Assembly (NCBI GenBank): GCA_020073645.1
Contig: JAIQET010000049.1
Span: 1 to 34,611 of the forward strand
Source of the DNA: Terriglobia bacterium
GTDB taxonomy: Bacteria > Acidobacteriota > Terriglobia > Terriglobales > Acidobacteriaceae
DNA: 34,611 nt
Direction of reading: 5' to 3'
Position 1 is the first letter of the stretch; every line of letters starts with the position of its first letter. This document shows, piece by piece, positions 7,389 to 15,279 of the stretch. The translations under genes and the position numbers were made by a program. Below the pieces are notes generated by a model, which had not been told where the DNA came from, did no database searches, and saw nothing but the letters and a program-made list of their open reading frames with translations.

Positions 7389-7697
7389 TCACTTCAGACC
7401 AAGATGGTCGTGCAGGGCAATCGCGGCGCTGATGGCCACAGTAATCGCCGCGTTTACCAGGCGGTCATAGACACTGCGGCGAATGTCATTCTTCTCCAGG
7501 GTGCTGATCCGGTCCTCAGCCAATCTCATTCGCCCGGGTTGGGCAGAGCCGACCAGCATGTCCATCTTGGCTTCCAACCGTCCCATTCTTTCCAATACCT
7601 CGCGCTGAAAATCGCTGTCGGTGACACGCAGCACCAGAGGTTGCTTCGACGAAGCATGGGCATGTTTCCCGAGAACTTCCTCTACAAGATCTGTCAT
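7389..7697 (-). CDS. Holin-like / XhlA-like tail-anchored protein
   Basis: A 102-residue protein starting MTDLVEEVLG. The centre is a short coiled coil (EVLERMGRLEAKMDMLV, LAEDRISTLEKND) and the C-terminus a single hydrophobic segment (LVNAAITVAISAAIALHDHLGLK). This coil-plus-C-terminal-membrane-helix layout is that of XhlA-type haemolysin/holin accessory proteins of phages. The ATG overlaps the stop of the upstream tail hub gene as ATGA, which decides the start and implies translational coupling. No endolysin gene stands next to it. Confidence 0.65.
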   Translation of the reverse strand: MTDLVEEVLGKHAHASSKQPLVLRVTDSDFQREVLERMGRLEAKMDMLVGSAQPGRMRLAEDRISTLEKNDIRRSVYDRLVNAAITVAISAAIALHDHLGLK

Positions 7698-10030
7698 AAC
7701 GGATAATCCACCTGTAACGCGGCGGAGCACCGCGAGTATTTTGCCGGTGTCGAGGCGTCGTACTGACGCAGGAAATAGTCCTGTGTGCGCGCCAACCGCG
7801 GCACCGTGAAACTGCGGGTTGTAAACCGGCCCACCAGGTTGCGATCGTTCTCCTGCCCCCACCCCACGTCACTGCGCCGCACCTCGATCCCGCCCGCCGG
7901 CGGCGGTGTCACCCCAGCATCCAGCGTCGCAGCAGTGGACGTCACCTGGCTGATCTCAGCCGCCGTCAGGTCTGGCAGAAAAGTTGTTCCTACCTCTGCG
8001 ATCGTGATGGCCGGCACGTTGAGCGGATCAGCCACGTGCGCCGTTTCAAACTCGAAGGCCAGCGGTGCCGCCACATCATCCGCGAAACGAATGTTGTAAG
8101 TGCCGTGTTCGCCTTCGAGATCTTTGAATTCGATGTCCACCTGGCGAACAATTGCGCGGAACGTGGCCCCGCGCGAAGCTGTGCTGACATCGACCGCATC
8201 GCCGGGGAACACATCCTCGGAGCCGCTTGGCAGAAAATCACTCCAGGTCTGATACTGTCCGGCCCAGGAGGTCCCTGTAGCATCATCCAGCAGAGCCAGG
8301 GCAGCGTTCTCGCAATCGGCAGTCGTCCGGGGAGCAGGTGCTTGCACGCCTCGCACGATGCCACGGATTCCGTCATCCCCCTCGCGCTGGTGCGCCGCGA
8401 TGCTGGCGGGATCGGTCACTCGAGCCAGTGCCCGCTGGCGGCCTCGATAATGCACCGCAATCAGCTCGTTGGGAGCCGGAATGGACTGCGGAAAGAATTG
8501 CAAAGCCGGATCCTGGGTGACCAGGCACTCCGCGCCGTCCGCCAGCGAACCCACGAGCCGCGTGCGGTAGCTTTGTCCGGGAAACGCGCTGCGCACCTCG
8601 GCGTCCACCGCCTGTACCAGCCGGGTGAAAGCTATGGCACATTGCAGGTTGGTTGAGTTGACCAATGCGTAGGTGCAGAACCCCGCCGCGCTGGCCAGGA
8701 CTGCGTCGTACAGCACAGTCGAGGGCGCAACCAGCGATCCCGGGTCGGCCGGGTCAATGTCATGGACTTCCAGAACCACGCGGACGTCGGCATCAACGTC
8801 TGCTCCTCCTCGCCCCTCGCCTGCCGGATGCGCGGCGGAATGGAAAGTTTGCTGTTTCCGGTAGATCTCGGAGGCGTACAGCCTGGTCGTGAATGCATAA
8901 TGATGTCCCGCGACTGTGTTGATGGCTGGCCCGGTTAGCGCGCCGTTGACCACCGCCTGGATCTTCGATTCCGCTCCATTGCGCATGATCCGAAAGCCTG
9001 CGAGACAGCCTGCCGTAGAAACCCCGTTCGCATACAGGCCGCCCAGCAAACCATCGGAAGCCGCGCTGAACGTGACATCTCCATGCTGCAAAACAAAGGC
9101 CCCGCCCAGCTCAAGTTTCTCGGCAAAGCTGACGGTGGTCTGACCGTCCGCCCCGGTTCCGCCCGCGACTTGCAGCTTGCCCCCGGTCACCGAAACCACA
9201 CGTTGAGGATCGGCCACCACCCATCGCGTAGGGTCCAACGTCGCATCCTTATATTCCTCTTCGACCAGTGTCCGGCTGCTGCGCGTGAACGGAGTCTGGG
9301 AGAGATAAAACCTCGCGCTGTAGCCGTCCCCAACGAAGTAGTCCTTCACGTAAGCCCCCGGCTCGGTGCGTCCTACCACGGTGATGTCGTTGATGAGCCC
9401 GTCTCCGGGCTCCAGCTTGAGCCCACTGGGCGAGAAATCGCCGGCAGTCTCATCCAGTTGGTGGATCGTCGTGCCTACGGGCGAGAAAGTCAGCGCGCCA
9501 CCAGCAGCGCGATAGGCGCCACGGGCCTGCAAGGCCATCCGTGCGGCGTGTTCCGACCACTTCTTTTGTGGGTCACAGGAGTACCACGCCAGCACATCTA
9601 CATCTTCCATCCCACTTGTGTCGAAGCCGCCGGGCAGCAGATCCTCGGCCAGGAGCCGGAGCGCGTCACCCGCGCTCCTAGCCACGAAAGGGGGGCGATC
9701 ATGCAGCCGCTTGCGATCAAGGACTGCTTCATCGCTCCGTGCTACCAGATGGTAGCGGTAGATGGGCCCGCGTTCTCCCCAGCCCAGATATTCGAACGTG
9801 GGCGCCTGTGCCAGGTACCCGGTAAAAACATCCTGTCCGTTGGTGCGTCCTAGCGTCACCCTTGCCCCGTTCACCGGCACAACGAACCCGGGGTCATCCG
9901 CGACCAGGCTCAGTCTCAGCTCAAAGGGGTGGTTGAGTTTTCGAATTACTCGTGGGGGTTGCAAGTTATCAATCGCCGAAGAATAGTCGTGCGGGCCATG
10001 GCCGTCGAAGTTGTCAATCTTTAGGTTCAT
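7694..10030 (-). CDS. Putative phage tail hub / tail-tip protein with lectin-like insert
   Basis: A 778-residue protein. The first ~220 residues (PFELRLSLVADDPGF..., GQDVFTGYLAQAPTFEY, YHLVARSDEAVLDRK, SAGDALRLLAEDL) resemble the beta-barrel part of phage baseplate hub or late-control-type proteins. A middle stretch of about 100 residues (WVVADPQRVVSVTGGKLQVAGG..., FVLQHGDVTFSA...) looks like a concanavalin/laminin-G-like carbohydrate-binding fold. The C-terminal ~90 residues look like a fibronectin-III-type domain (ITIAEVGTTFLPDLTAAEISQV...). The ATG at 10030 was preferred over a longer non-conserved extension to 10144; its ribosome site is weak. Location after the tail tube gene fits a tail-tip role. 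The domain assignments come from pattern reading only. Confidence 0.65.
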   Translation of the reverse strand: MNLKIDNFDGHGPHDYSSAIDNLQPPRVIRKLNHPFELRLSLVADDPGFVVPVNGARVTLGRTNGQDVFTGYLAQAPTFEYLGWGERGPIYRYHLVARSDEAVLDRKRLHDRPPFVARSAGDALRLLAEDLLPGGFDTSGMEDVDVLAWYSCDPQKKWSEHAARMALQARGAYRAAGGALTFSPVGTTIHQLDETAGDFSPSGLKLEPGDGLINDITVVGRTEPGAYVKDYFVGDGYSARFYLSQTPFTRSSRTLVEEEYKDATLDPTRWVVADPQRVVSVTGGKLQVAGGTGADGQTTVSFAEKLELGGAFVLQHGDVTFSAASDGLLGGLYANGVSTAGCLAGFRIMRNGAESKIQAVVNGALTGPAINTVAGHHYAFTTRLYASEIYRKQQTFHSAAHPAGEGRGGADVDADVRVVLEVHDIDPADPGSLVAPSTVLYDAVLASAAGFCTYALVNSTNLQCAIAFTRLVQAVDAEVRSAFPGQSYRTRLVGSLADGAECLVTQDPALQFFPQSIPAPNELIAVHYRGRQRALARVTDPASIAAHQREGDDGIRGIVRGVQAPAPRTTADCENAALALLDDATGTSWAGQYQTWSDFLPSGSEDVFPGDAVDVSTASRGATFRAIVRQVDIEFKDLEGEHGTYNIRFADDVAAPLAFEFETAHVADPLNVPAITIAEVGTTFLPDLTAAEISQVTSTAATLDAGVTPPPAGGIEVRRSDVGWGQENDRNLVGRFTTRSFTVPRLARTQDYFLRQYDASTPAKYSRCSAALQVDYPL

Positions 10031-10302
10031 TTTTTGGATCGAGCAGAGATTCTCTGGAGTCGGGCTACACAGTCGATTCTGTTTGTTGTCACGTTTACAG
10101 GGCACACGGGCGTCCGCCGCCGAAATGCAAACGACAAGATGCAAGGAAAGAATTCGGATTTACGAGCGATGTATGAAAACTCAGGCGTGAAGCGACGAAA
10201 AGACTTCAGCCCTTGGCGAATCTGGTTCCCGGTTTCTCGTTGCGGCGCTGTTACAAGCAACTCATGCGTCGTGCTGAGGCCCCTGCATCTGCGGCTGTGC
10301 CC
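10031..10302. other. 272-bp gap between tail tube and tail hub genes
   Basis: This is the longest gene-free stretch in the window. A 77-codon minus-strand frame (10027-10260, TTG start) overlaps the hub ATG as ATGA, but its composition (FFPCILSFAFRRRTPVC) does not look like protein. I see no terminator or convincing promoter. It is where a tape-measure gene would normally be expected. Confidence 0.6.
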
Positions 10303-11295
10303 CTAGTACACCCCCGACATGCTCGCGGGGAAGTAGCTGCGATAGCACACCGCCGTTTGGCCATCATTTTCATCTGTATGGGGCATCGCCAAAAACGAAG
10401 CCCGCAGGGCCAGCGAAGCCAGTGGTTTTGCAATCTCCACCGCGTCTTCTCGCGGCGATTCACTCGGTTGGGGCGTTGTCGGGCTGAGTCGCGGATAATA
10501 AAAGCACACCCGGCCTCCGGACTCCTCCTCTGCCACGAACAGCGCCGACCACTCTTGGAAGAATGACCCGCCTTCACGGTCCACGAATGCGGCCACCTTC
10601 TGCACGCCCGCCCCCGCGGGCGGCGCCCCACCCAGCAGGGGCTGCGCCAGCAATAAGGACGTCGCCGTCTTTTCCGCCACTCGTCCCAAATTGAAGCTCA
10701 CTCGTCGAATGTAATTTGGGTCGCGTTTCACATCCGCAGGATCGGTTACATAAGCCGCGGCGATTCCGGTGCCCACATATCCGGTCTGTTGCTGGTAATC
10801 GGCGTCTACCACCAAAAGGTTACCCACGGAAAATGCGTCCACCACGCCCTCTCCCACCACGAGCTCGCTGGCCGTGGATCCTGGCAACGCTGAGACCGGT
10901 GCCAGGGGTGTTCCGCCCGAGGGCTGCGCGTCTGCATTGGGATCAGACGCCAGCACATTCATGTGCTCTGACCCGCAGGCCAGCGCCATTTGCAGCTTGC
11001 CCCATTCCCGGAAATCAAATTCAACCCGGGCCTCGAGGCTTCCGCGAAATTGGGTTACCGGCGCCCCCCGCTTGCCGGCTCGCAAGGGGTCCGTGGGAGT
11101 TCCGCAGAAGCGTTGGAAGCGATCGACCCAGCCCAGGTCGAGCCAGGGCGCGGGCGGCGCATCCAGCAGGAAGGCGCCATGCTTGCCTGGATCGAAAACC
11201 GACGGTGCTCCCGTCCCGCGGTTCACCGGCGCAAAATACGCCCGCATTCTCCGCATGATCGGAACCATGGCGGCGCGTAGCGATGAAGTGCTCAT
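10303..11295 (-). CDS. Putative major tail tube protein
   Basis: A 330-residue protein. The region FRGSLEARVEFDFREWGKLQMALACG follows the pattern of phage tail-tube subunits, in which a beta-sandwich is followed by a helix near 'L..ALG'. The C-terminal half is beta-rich (GRVCFYYPRLSP..., IAKPLASLALRASFLAMPH). The ATG overlaps the stop of the preceding gene as ATGA. The position after the connector/completion genes and before the hub gene agrees with tail tube. The assignment rests on position and faint pattern, so other minor tail roles remain possible. Confidence 0.6.
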   Translation of the reverse strand: MSTSSLRAAMVPIMRRMRAYFAPVNRGTGAPSVFDPGKHGAFLLDAPPAPWLDLGWVDRFQRFCGTPTDPLRAGKRGAPVTQFRGSLEARVEFDFREWGKLQMALACGSEHMNVLASDPNADAQPSGGTPLAPVSALPGSTASELVVGEGVVDAFSVGNLLVVDADYQQQTGYVGTGIAAAYVTDPADVKRDPNYIRRVSFNLGRVAEKTATSLLLAQPLLGGAPPAGAGVQKVAAFVDREGGSFFQEWSALFVAEEESGGRVCFYYPRLSPTTPQPSESPREDAVEIAKPLASLALRASFLAMPHTDENDGQTAVCYRSYFPASMSGVY

Positions 11296-11819
11296 TGCAA
11301 ATTCCCCTCGGCAAAGAAGAACACCTGAAGACGCGCTTTGCGTTCCAGTCGCACCCTCTGACTTCCCCTGGTCAGGCCGGGAGGGCCCTCGCTTCCGGAA
11401 ACCTCGCCCAGATCGAGAGCCGTCCAGAGAACGCTGGTCCCCAGGTCAATGCTGGGCGACTGGGTGAAGTCGCGCTTGGAAGTCCGCTGCGGCTGGCAAA
11501 TGCTCATTAATTCCATGTCCAAAGCGGTGAGTGTCCGGCCCCGGTCCACGCCGCTTTCACAAGTTCCCAGCGTGTGGTAGGAAATCAGGCACTCCATTTG
11601 CATCAGGGCGCGGCTGCCGGCTTGCCGGTCCACCATGCGAACTGCGCCCCACTCCAGATAGAAAGCGTCCGTCAAGGGCTCGATCGGAATCACCAATTCG
11701 TTTTCAGCCACGATCACCGCCGGCCGAGTCGCGCCGCTCAGCGTCACCATACGGTTCGGGTTCAGCGCCGCCAACCGCTCCCGTAGCGCCATGTAGAAAC
11801 TGTCTTTCGCAAATTGCAT
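11292..11819 (-). CDS. Putative tail completion / minor tail protein
   Basis: A 175-residue protein (MQFAKDSFYMALRERLAALNPNRMVTLSG...). N-terminal helix, then VIPIEPLTDAFYLEWGAVR and MQMECLISYHTLGTCESGVDRGRTLTALDMEL. This arrangement (an N-terminal 'LRERLAALNP', then a beta-sandwich with a 'DRGR...D.EL' segment) is common to neck/tail-terminator proteins that follow head connectors. Its TGA overlaps the tail tube ATG. Function is inferred from gene order. Confidence 0.65.
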   Translation of the reverse strand: MQFAKDSFYMALRERLAALNPNRMVTLSGATRPAVIVAENELVIPIEPLTDAFYLEWGAVRMVDRQAGSRALMQMECLISYHTLGTCESGVDRGRTLTALDMELMSICQPQRTSKRDFTQSPSIDLGTSVLWTALDLGEVSGSEGPPGLTRGSQRVRLERKARLQVFFFAEGNLQ

Positions 11820-11822
11820 AGA

Positions 11823-11850
11823 TCGGACCTCGGACTTCGGACGTCGGCCT
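11823..11850. repeat. Heptad repeat TCGGACN, four units
   Basis: Four consecutive 7-nt units (11823, 11830, 11837, 11844) share the TCGGAC core with a variable last base; the fourth is degenerate. Lies in the gap between two phage head-tail genes. Confidence 0.85.
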
Positions 11851-11900
11851 TCTGCTTTTCGAGTTCTGAAGTGGTTGCGGGTGCCCTCCTGGCGTAGGAG

Positions 11901-11931
11901 GCTGACGGCTGATGGCTGACGACTGACGGCT
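11901..11931. repeat. Heptad repeat GCTGACG, about four units
   Basis: Units at 11901, 11908, 11915 and 11922 read GCTGACG, GCTGATG, GCTGACG, ACTGACG, then GCT. Same gap as the TCGGACN tract but an unrelated unit. Confidence 0.85.
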
Positions 11932-11938
11932 TTGTTTC

Positions 11939-12361
11939 TTAATCCACGGCTGCCACGCGGTACAAATATGCCATTCCTGCGAAATACTCGGTGGCCACAC
12001 CTTCAACATGAAACAGCTCGCCATCGAAAACGACTCCCAAGGCGGAATCGAAGAACGCCAATGCCGATGCCACATTTCGCGAACTCAGCTCTTCCGAAAT
12101 GGCCGTGGCTGGCAGTAGAAACTCCAAACGTCGTCGCGGACCTGCACTGGCGGTGGCAAGGTTCCGCACTACGACCGGAGTGAGCCTCACTTCCTCGACT
12201 CCCGGATCCACCAACCCCAGCTGCGCGCTGGGATCGTTTGGCATCCCCATTTGTGGAATCAGTAGTGTGACCTCGGCGCCGCCCAACGAGCGCAACATCG
12301 CATCCGCCGCGCGCACCACCGCCATGCCGCAGACTCCAGCACGAATTCCGGTTTCCTCCAT
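11939..12361 (-). CDS. Phage head-tail region protein, unknown
   Basis: A 140-residue protein starting MEETGIRAGVCGMAV. The ATG at 12361 lies 2 nt after the stop of the connector gene. It is beta-rich (AEVTLLIPQMGMPNDPSAQLGLV, EEVRLTPVVVRNL, LEFLLPATAISEEL, ALGVVFDGELFHVEGVATEYFAGMAYLYRVAAVD). The C-terminal '...F.V.GVA.EYFAG..YLYRV' pattern suits head-closure/neck proteins that bring together connector and tail. Function comes mostly from position. Confidence 0.65.
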   Translation of the reverse strand: MEETGIRAGVCGMAVVRAADAMLRSLGGAEVTLLIPQMGMPNDPSAQLGLVDPGVEEVRLTPVVVRNLATASAGPRRRLEFLLPATAISEELSSRNVASALAFFDSALGVVFDGELFHVEGVATEYFAGMAYLYRVAAVD

Positions 12362-12363
12362 GG

Positions 12364-12990
12364 CTAACCCACTTTCTGCGCCACATACGGCGCCAACAGC
12401 GAGCGCACCGTCTGGTCCACCAGGCTGTCGGAGAAGTAATCCAGGTGCATGCGGTCCAGGTTCCCGGCACGTACGTTCAGCGCCGGCGTGGCTTGCGCGT
12501 TGCGCACGACCTGCGCGCACGCAACCTTCACCGCATTGGGAAGCGGGTCCAGCCCGGCTGTGTACACTACCTCCAGTTCGCTGAACCCGAGACCCACCGC
12601 ATTCACCGGCAACGTCAATTCACCCGTCTCGGCATAGACGTCAATGCCGGCGGCATCAATCGTGGTCCATGTGCCCGGCAATCCGAACTGCAAGGCGACG
12701 TCGGAACTCAAGTCGTCAAAAGGCCACTCCCCCCGGCGCGGGATGGCGAAACGTCCTCTGGCGGAGACGATCGGTGTTACCGCCGGCGCCACCGCGACCA
12801 GGGGAACGTAGCTCACGCGCACCGTGTTGCGGCCGGGAGCGATGCGCAGCCGTTCCTGGTACTGCGCCACGGCCAGCGTGGTCCGTCGGCAATGCGCGTC
12901 AACGACGGTCGAAGCCGCCGTCACCCAGGCCGCTAGCGTGGTGGCTTCCAGCCCGTAGGCTGCGTATTCCGAAGGAGAGAGATAGTTCAT
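12364..12990 (-). CDS. Putative head-tail connector (gp6-like adaptor)
   Basis: A 208-residue protein starting MNYLSPSEYAAYGLEATT. An N-terminal helical part (EATTLAAWVTAASTVVDAHCRR) is followed by a beta part (NTVRVSYVPLVAVAPAV) and a helical end with VVYTAGLDPLPNAVKVACAQVVRN. 'Y.AG....P..VK.A..Q.V' is the usual pattern of DNA-packaging/connector proteins next to the major capsid gene. The ATG at 12990 was preferred over a non-conserved GTG/ATG further upstream that overlaps repeat DNA. The neighbours (capsid upstream, completion proteins downstream) agree. Confidence 0.72.
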   Translation of the reverse strand: MNYLSPSEYAAYGLEATTLAAWVTAASTVVDAHCRRTTLAVAQYQERLRIAPGRNTVRVSYVPLVAVAPAVTPIVSARGRFAIPRRGEWPFDDLSSDVALQFGLPGTWTTIDAAGIDVYAETGELTLPVNAVGLGFSELEVVYTAGLDPLPNAVKVACAQVVRNAQATPALNVRAGNLDRMHLDYFSDSLVDQTVRSLLAPYVAQKVG

Positions 12991-13000
12991 GTTTAGCCCC

Positions 13001-13082
13001 CAGTGGTCAGTGCCAGTTGTCAGGTTGCTGCCCATGGCGACGCGAACCCGCCGCCACTGGCTACTGACAACTGGCCACTGCC
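13001..13082. repeat. Inverted pair of heptad tracts (CAGTGGT / CCACTGG)
   Basis: Two tracts of roughly 7-nt units (13001-13028 and 13054-13081) are inverted copies of one another, with a perfect 12-bp match between 13012-13023 and 13064-13075. They fill the gap between capsid and connector genes and could form a hairpin in the mRNA. Confidence 0.8.
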
Positions 13083-13084
13083 TC

Positions 13085-14056
13085 TTACCGGTTCACTTTC
13101 ACTTCGTAGTGCGCGTAGGATGCGCCCTTCACCACTATGCCGCCGAACTTCACCACCACCATCTGCGACGCCAGCGAGCCCGTCATGCCCAACTGAAAAG
13201 CCCGCGGATTGGCATCCGTCAGCCAGTGGTACTCGATCAGGTCTTCGCTGACGATGTAGCAGGGCAGTACGGCGGTCCCGCTTCCCGGCGTCCCCGTGTA
13301 GCTCAGCGCCCACTCCGGGATGAGCGGCAGTTCTCCGGCTTGCGTGGACAGCGTCTTCACCCGCACCCCCGCAGCAACCTCGGTGGTAGAGAGCACGGTG
13401 TTGAACGCGGACTTCAGTTCGCGGTCGATCAGGTCCAGTAGAACCGGGTTGGCATAGATCGCCGTCGGCCGCACTTCGTAGGAAGAACTTGCGACCATCT
13501 GGGCAATGAGTCCCTTCAGTTCATCCACAATGCTGTCGGTGGTGTGGATGGTATAGCTGTTTCCACCCGCCGCGATCTGGCCGATTGCCCCGAAATACTG
13601 CGTCGTCGTCGGAGCGCTCAGCGAAGTGTCGTTGCCGTTCCACAGGGCAACGTCGTGCGTCCGCATCAGGCCTTCCACCGCATCGGCAAGGTCCTTGGCT
13701 TGCAGAAATGCAAACTGGCTCTGCTGCGCGCCCACTTCGATATCGAACAGGTTGTAGTTGATTTCCGACACTAGGGCCTTGAGCGGAACGCTGCGTTCCA
13801 CCCGGGTCGGGTTGGCCACCGTGGCCACGATGTTCCGCGGGTCGACAAAGGCAGTCGCAGCCGGTTGCGCGGGGATTGCCGTCTGCTCAAAGAACCGCGA
13901 AGGATGTCCCGTGGCCGGTACCTGGCGAATCCTCTGTCCGAAGATGCCGCGCCGGCGCACGATGTCGGTGATTTCGTTCTGATATCGGTTAACCTCCACC
14001 GCGCCTGGCCCCAGAAAATCTGCCGCCGCATGCAGGTCGATGAATTGTGCTTTCAT
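13085..14056 (-). CDS. Major capsid protein (HK97-fold candidate)
   Basis: A 323-residue protein with the layout of a short HK97-type capsid protein. There is an N-terminal region (MKAQFIDLHAAADFLGPGAV...) without a long scaffold domain, then an extended loop region (RVERSVPLKALVSEINYNLFDIEVG), a long spine-type helix (AFLQAKDLADAVEGLMRTHDVALWNG) and a C-terminal domain with YANPVLLDLIDRELKSAFN and HWLTDANPRAFQLGMTGSLASQMVVVKFGG. An AGGAGAAAAC site precedes the ATG. It lies directly after a scaffold-like gene and the protease gene. A terminator-like hairpin separates it from the scaffold gene, so capsid expression may be set separately. Confidence 0.78.
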   Translation of the reverse strand: MKAQFIDLHAAADFLGPGAVEVNRYQNEITDIVRRRGIFGQRIRQVPATGHPSRFFEQTAIPAQPAATAFVDPRNIVATVANPTRVERSVPLKALVSEINYNLFDIEVGAQQSQFAFLQAKDLADAVEGLMRTHDVALWNGNDTSLSAPTTTQYFGAIGQIAAGGNSYTIHTTDSIVDELKGLIAQMVASSSYEVRPTAIYANPVLLDLIDRELKSAFNTVLSTTEVAAGVRVKTLSTQAGELPLIPEWALSYTGTPGSGTAVLPCYIVSEDLIEYHWLTDANPRAFQLGMTGSLASQMVVVKFGGIVVKGASYAHYEVKVNR

Positions 14057-14114
14057 GTTTTCTCCTGAAGAAAGATTTGCTTGCCTGAATGTTGGTCAAA
14101 CCCTGTCTGTGCAC

Positions 14115-14144
14115 GAAAGAAAAGGGCACGACTAAGTCGTGCCC
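14115..14144 (-). terminator. Terminator-like hairpin between scaffold and capsid genes
   Basis: On the minus strand GGGCACG (14144-14138), a 7-nt loop and CGTGCCC (14130-14124) are followed by TTTTCTTTC. The loop bases ACTAAGT can extend pairing by 3 bp. A faint -35-like TTGACC stands downstream in the leader of the capsid gene, but no good -10 goes with it. Confidence 0.75.
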
Positions 14145-14159
14145 TGTCCGTCCAAACCT

Positions 14160-14189
14160 GAACCCGCCGAACTGAGAACCGGGAACTGG
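14160..14189. repeat. Heptad repeat GAACYGG, about four units
   Basis: Units of the type GAACCGG/GAACTGA start at 14160, 14169, 14176 and 14183; the first is displaced by 2 nt. The tract ends just before the stop codon of the scaffold-like gene. Confidence 0.7.
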
Positions 14190-14193
14190 TTTT

Positions 14194-14628
14194 CTACTCG
14201 ATCATCCCGGCTCGCGCCATCTCCGCTTTCACGGCGATACGCTGCTCCACTGTCAGCGCCTGCAAAGTCTTGTCCAGCGCCGCCGGGTCGAGCTTGTCCC
14301 CAATTTCGTTGCTGGTCTTGCTCAAGAGAGCACTAACCAGCGGCGACAGTGTCTTCCGTGCCATACGCGTCGCCTGAGCCTTGAGCTCTTCGTTGATCTT
14401 CTCCAGCTCTGCGACACGCTCCTGCAGCTTGCGCCCCTCTGAAGGGTCGGCATTGGTTTCGCTGCCGTCGGTCAATCGGTCTTCCACCGCGGCCACGATG
14501 CGCTCCACCTTTGCGTTGAGCGCCTCCTGCTGCGCGTCGAGTTTCTCCAGGACACGGTCCAGCGTTTCTGCCGCATTCGCCAGCCGTTCCGCAGTCGCCA
14601 TCACCTGCTGCATCATCTCTTCGTTCAT
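14194..14628 (-). CDS. Coiled-coil scaffold-like protein
   Basis: A 144-residue, highly charged, helical protein. Heptad-rich segments (ATAERLANAAETLDRVLEKLDAQ, LQERVAELEKINEELKAQATRMARK) predict coiled coil over residues 8-95. A C-terminal helical part (IGDKLDPAALDKTLQALTVEQRIAVKAEMARAGMIE) follows. A GAGGAG site stands before the ATG. The position between prohead protease and capsid genes is the usual slot of the capsid scaffold, and the capsid protein itself lacks a long N-terminal delta domain. No sequence signature proves the role. Confidence 0.7.
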   Translation of the reverse strand: MNEEMMQQVMATAERLANAAETLDRVLEKLDAQQEALNAKVERIVAAVEDRLTDGSETNADPSEGRKLQERVAELEKINEELKAQATRMARKTLSPLVSALLSKTSNEIGDKLDPAALDKTLQALTVEQRIAVKAEMARAGMIE

Positions 14629-14654
14629 GCTTTCTCCTCTGTCGCTGTTTTCTG

Positions 14655-14687
14655 GGTACCGGGTACTAGGTACTCGGTACTAGGTAC
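14655..14687. repeat. Heptad repeat GGTACTA, nearly five units
   Basis: Units start at 14655, 14662, 14669, 14676 and 14683 with invariant GGTAC and variable last two bases. The stop codon of the protease gene (14680-14682) is inside the repeat, so its last residues are repeat-encoded. Confidence 0.9.
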
Positions 14688-15213
14688 TTTCCATCTCGAT
14701 CCACGTATCGCGATAAGCCGCCTTGTCACGCCGCAAGATCGCCGCTCCCGTAAAGGTCACCTGCGTGAGCGTCCACACGCGGGCCCGCACATCCGCCACC
14801 CGAGCGTCCGCGATCTCATACGACATCCCGAGGACCCGCCCGCTCGTGTGCTGCCGTCCGCGCTGCCCTCTCGCAATCTCCTGGACAATCTCCGGAAAAT
14901 CTTTGGCAAACAGATATCCGCTTAGCTCCAGGTTCTTGCCGACGATTTCTGCCCGCGTAATGATCCCAACCTTGCGTCGCGTGTCGTGCCGGTCGAGCGA
15001 TGGAGCATAGTCCAGGGCCATCCCAAGCAGGGAGGCCAGTGCCGTTTCCGCCGCCGCCCGCGTCAACACCACGCGATGCCCTCGGGCCCCAGCCGGCGGC
15101 TTGTCGGACGCCACATCCACCAGGGTCAGCACGCCGCGAAAGGGTTCTCGATTGGGATGCCCCGCCACCTCCGGCATCTCAATCGCCATCGATTCCAGTT
15201 CAATGCTTTGCAC
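14680..15213 (-). CDS. Putative prohead maturation protease
   Basis: A 177-residue protein. The sequence PFRGVLTLVDVASDKPPAGARGHRVVLTRAAAETAL, the repeated beta pattern VGIITRAEIVGKNLELSGYLFAKDFPEIVQEI, then GRVLGMSYEIADARV and WTLTQVTFTGAAILRRDKAAY follow the layout of phage capsid-maturation proteases (a 'G..G.L' strand pattern, a 'SYEI' strand and a final 'VTFTGAAIL'). Catalytic residues cannot be fixed by eye; a Ser in MSYEI and His in RHDTRR are candidates. A GTG start at 15213 with GGGAG about 7 nt upstream was chosen because the longer TTG start at 15276 would be encoded by repeat DNA. It lies between portal and scaffold genes, the standard slot. Confidence 0.65.
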   Translation of the reverse strand: MQSIELESMAIEMPEVAGHPNREPFRGVLTLVDVASDKPPAGARGHRVVLTRAAAETALASLLGMALDYAPSLDRHDTRRKVGIITRAEIVGKNLELSGYLFAKDFPEIVQEIARGQRGRQHTSGRVLGMSYEIADARVADVRARVWTLTQVTFTGAAILRRDKAAYRDTWIEMEST

Positions 15214-15243
15214 AATGCACTCCCAGAAACCGCAGTCTGAAAA

Positions 15244-15278
15244 ATCGGCAATCGGCAATTGGCAATCGACAATCAACC
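15244..15278. repeat. Heptad repeat ATCGGCA, five units
   Basis: Units at 15244, 15251, 15258, 15265 and 15272: two perfect ATCGGCA followed by increasingly diverged copies. The tract fills the gap immediately after the portal gene stop codon. Confidence 0.88.
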
Positions 15279-15279
15279 A

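Noticed and set aside
9083..9853. 256-codon plus-strand frame opposite the hub gene
   Set aside because: Shadow; the hub gene frame has consistent domain-like pattern and translational coupling.
10027..10260. 77-codon minus-strand frame overlapping the hub start as ATGA
   Set aside because: TTG start without ribosome site and a residue make-up (Phe, Cys, Arg clusters) unlike its neighbours; kept only as part of the gap description.
11823..15278. Tandem repeats as a CRISPR array
   Set aside because: Units are 7 nt with no unique spacers and no cas genes; they are short tandem repeats.
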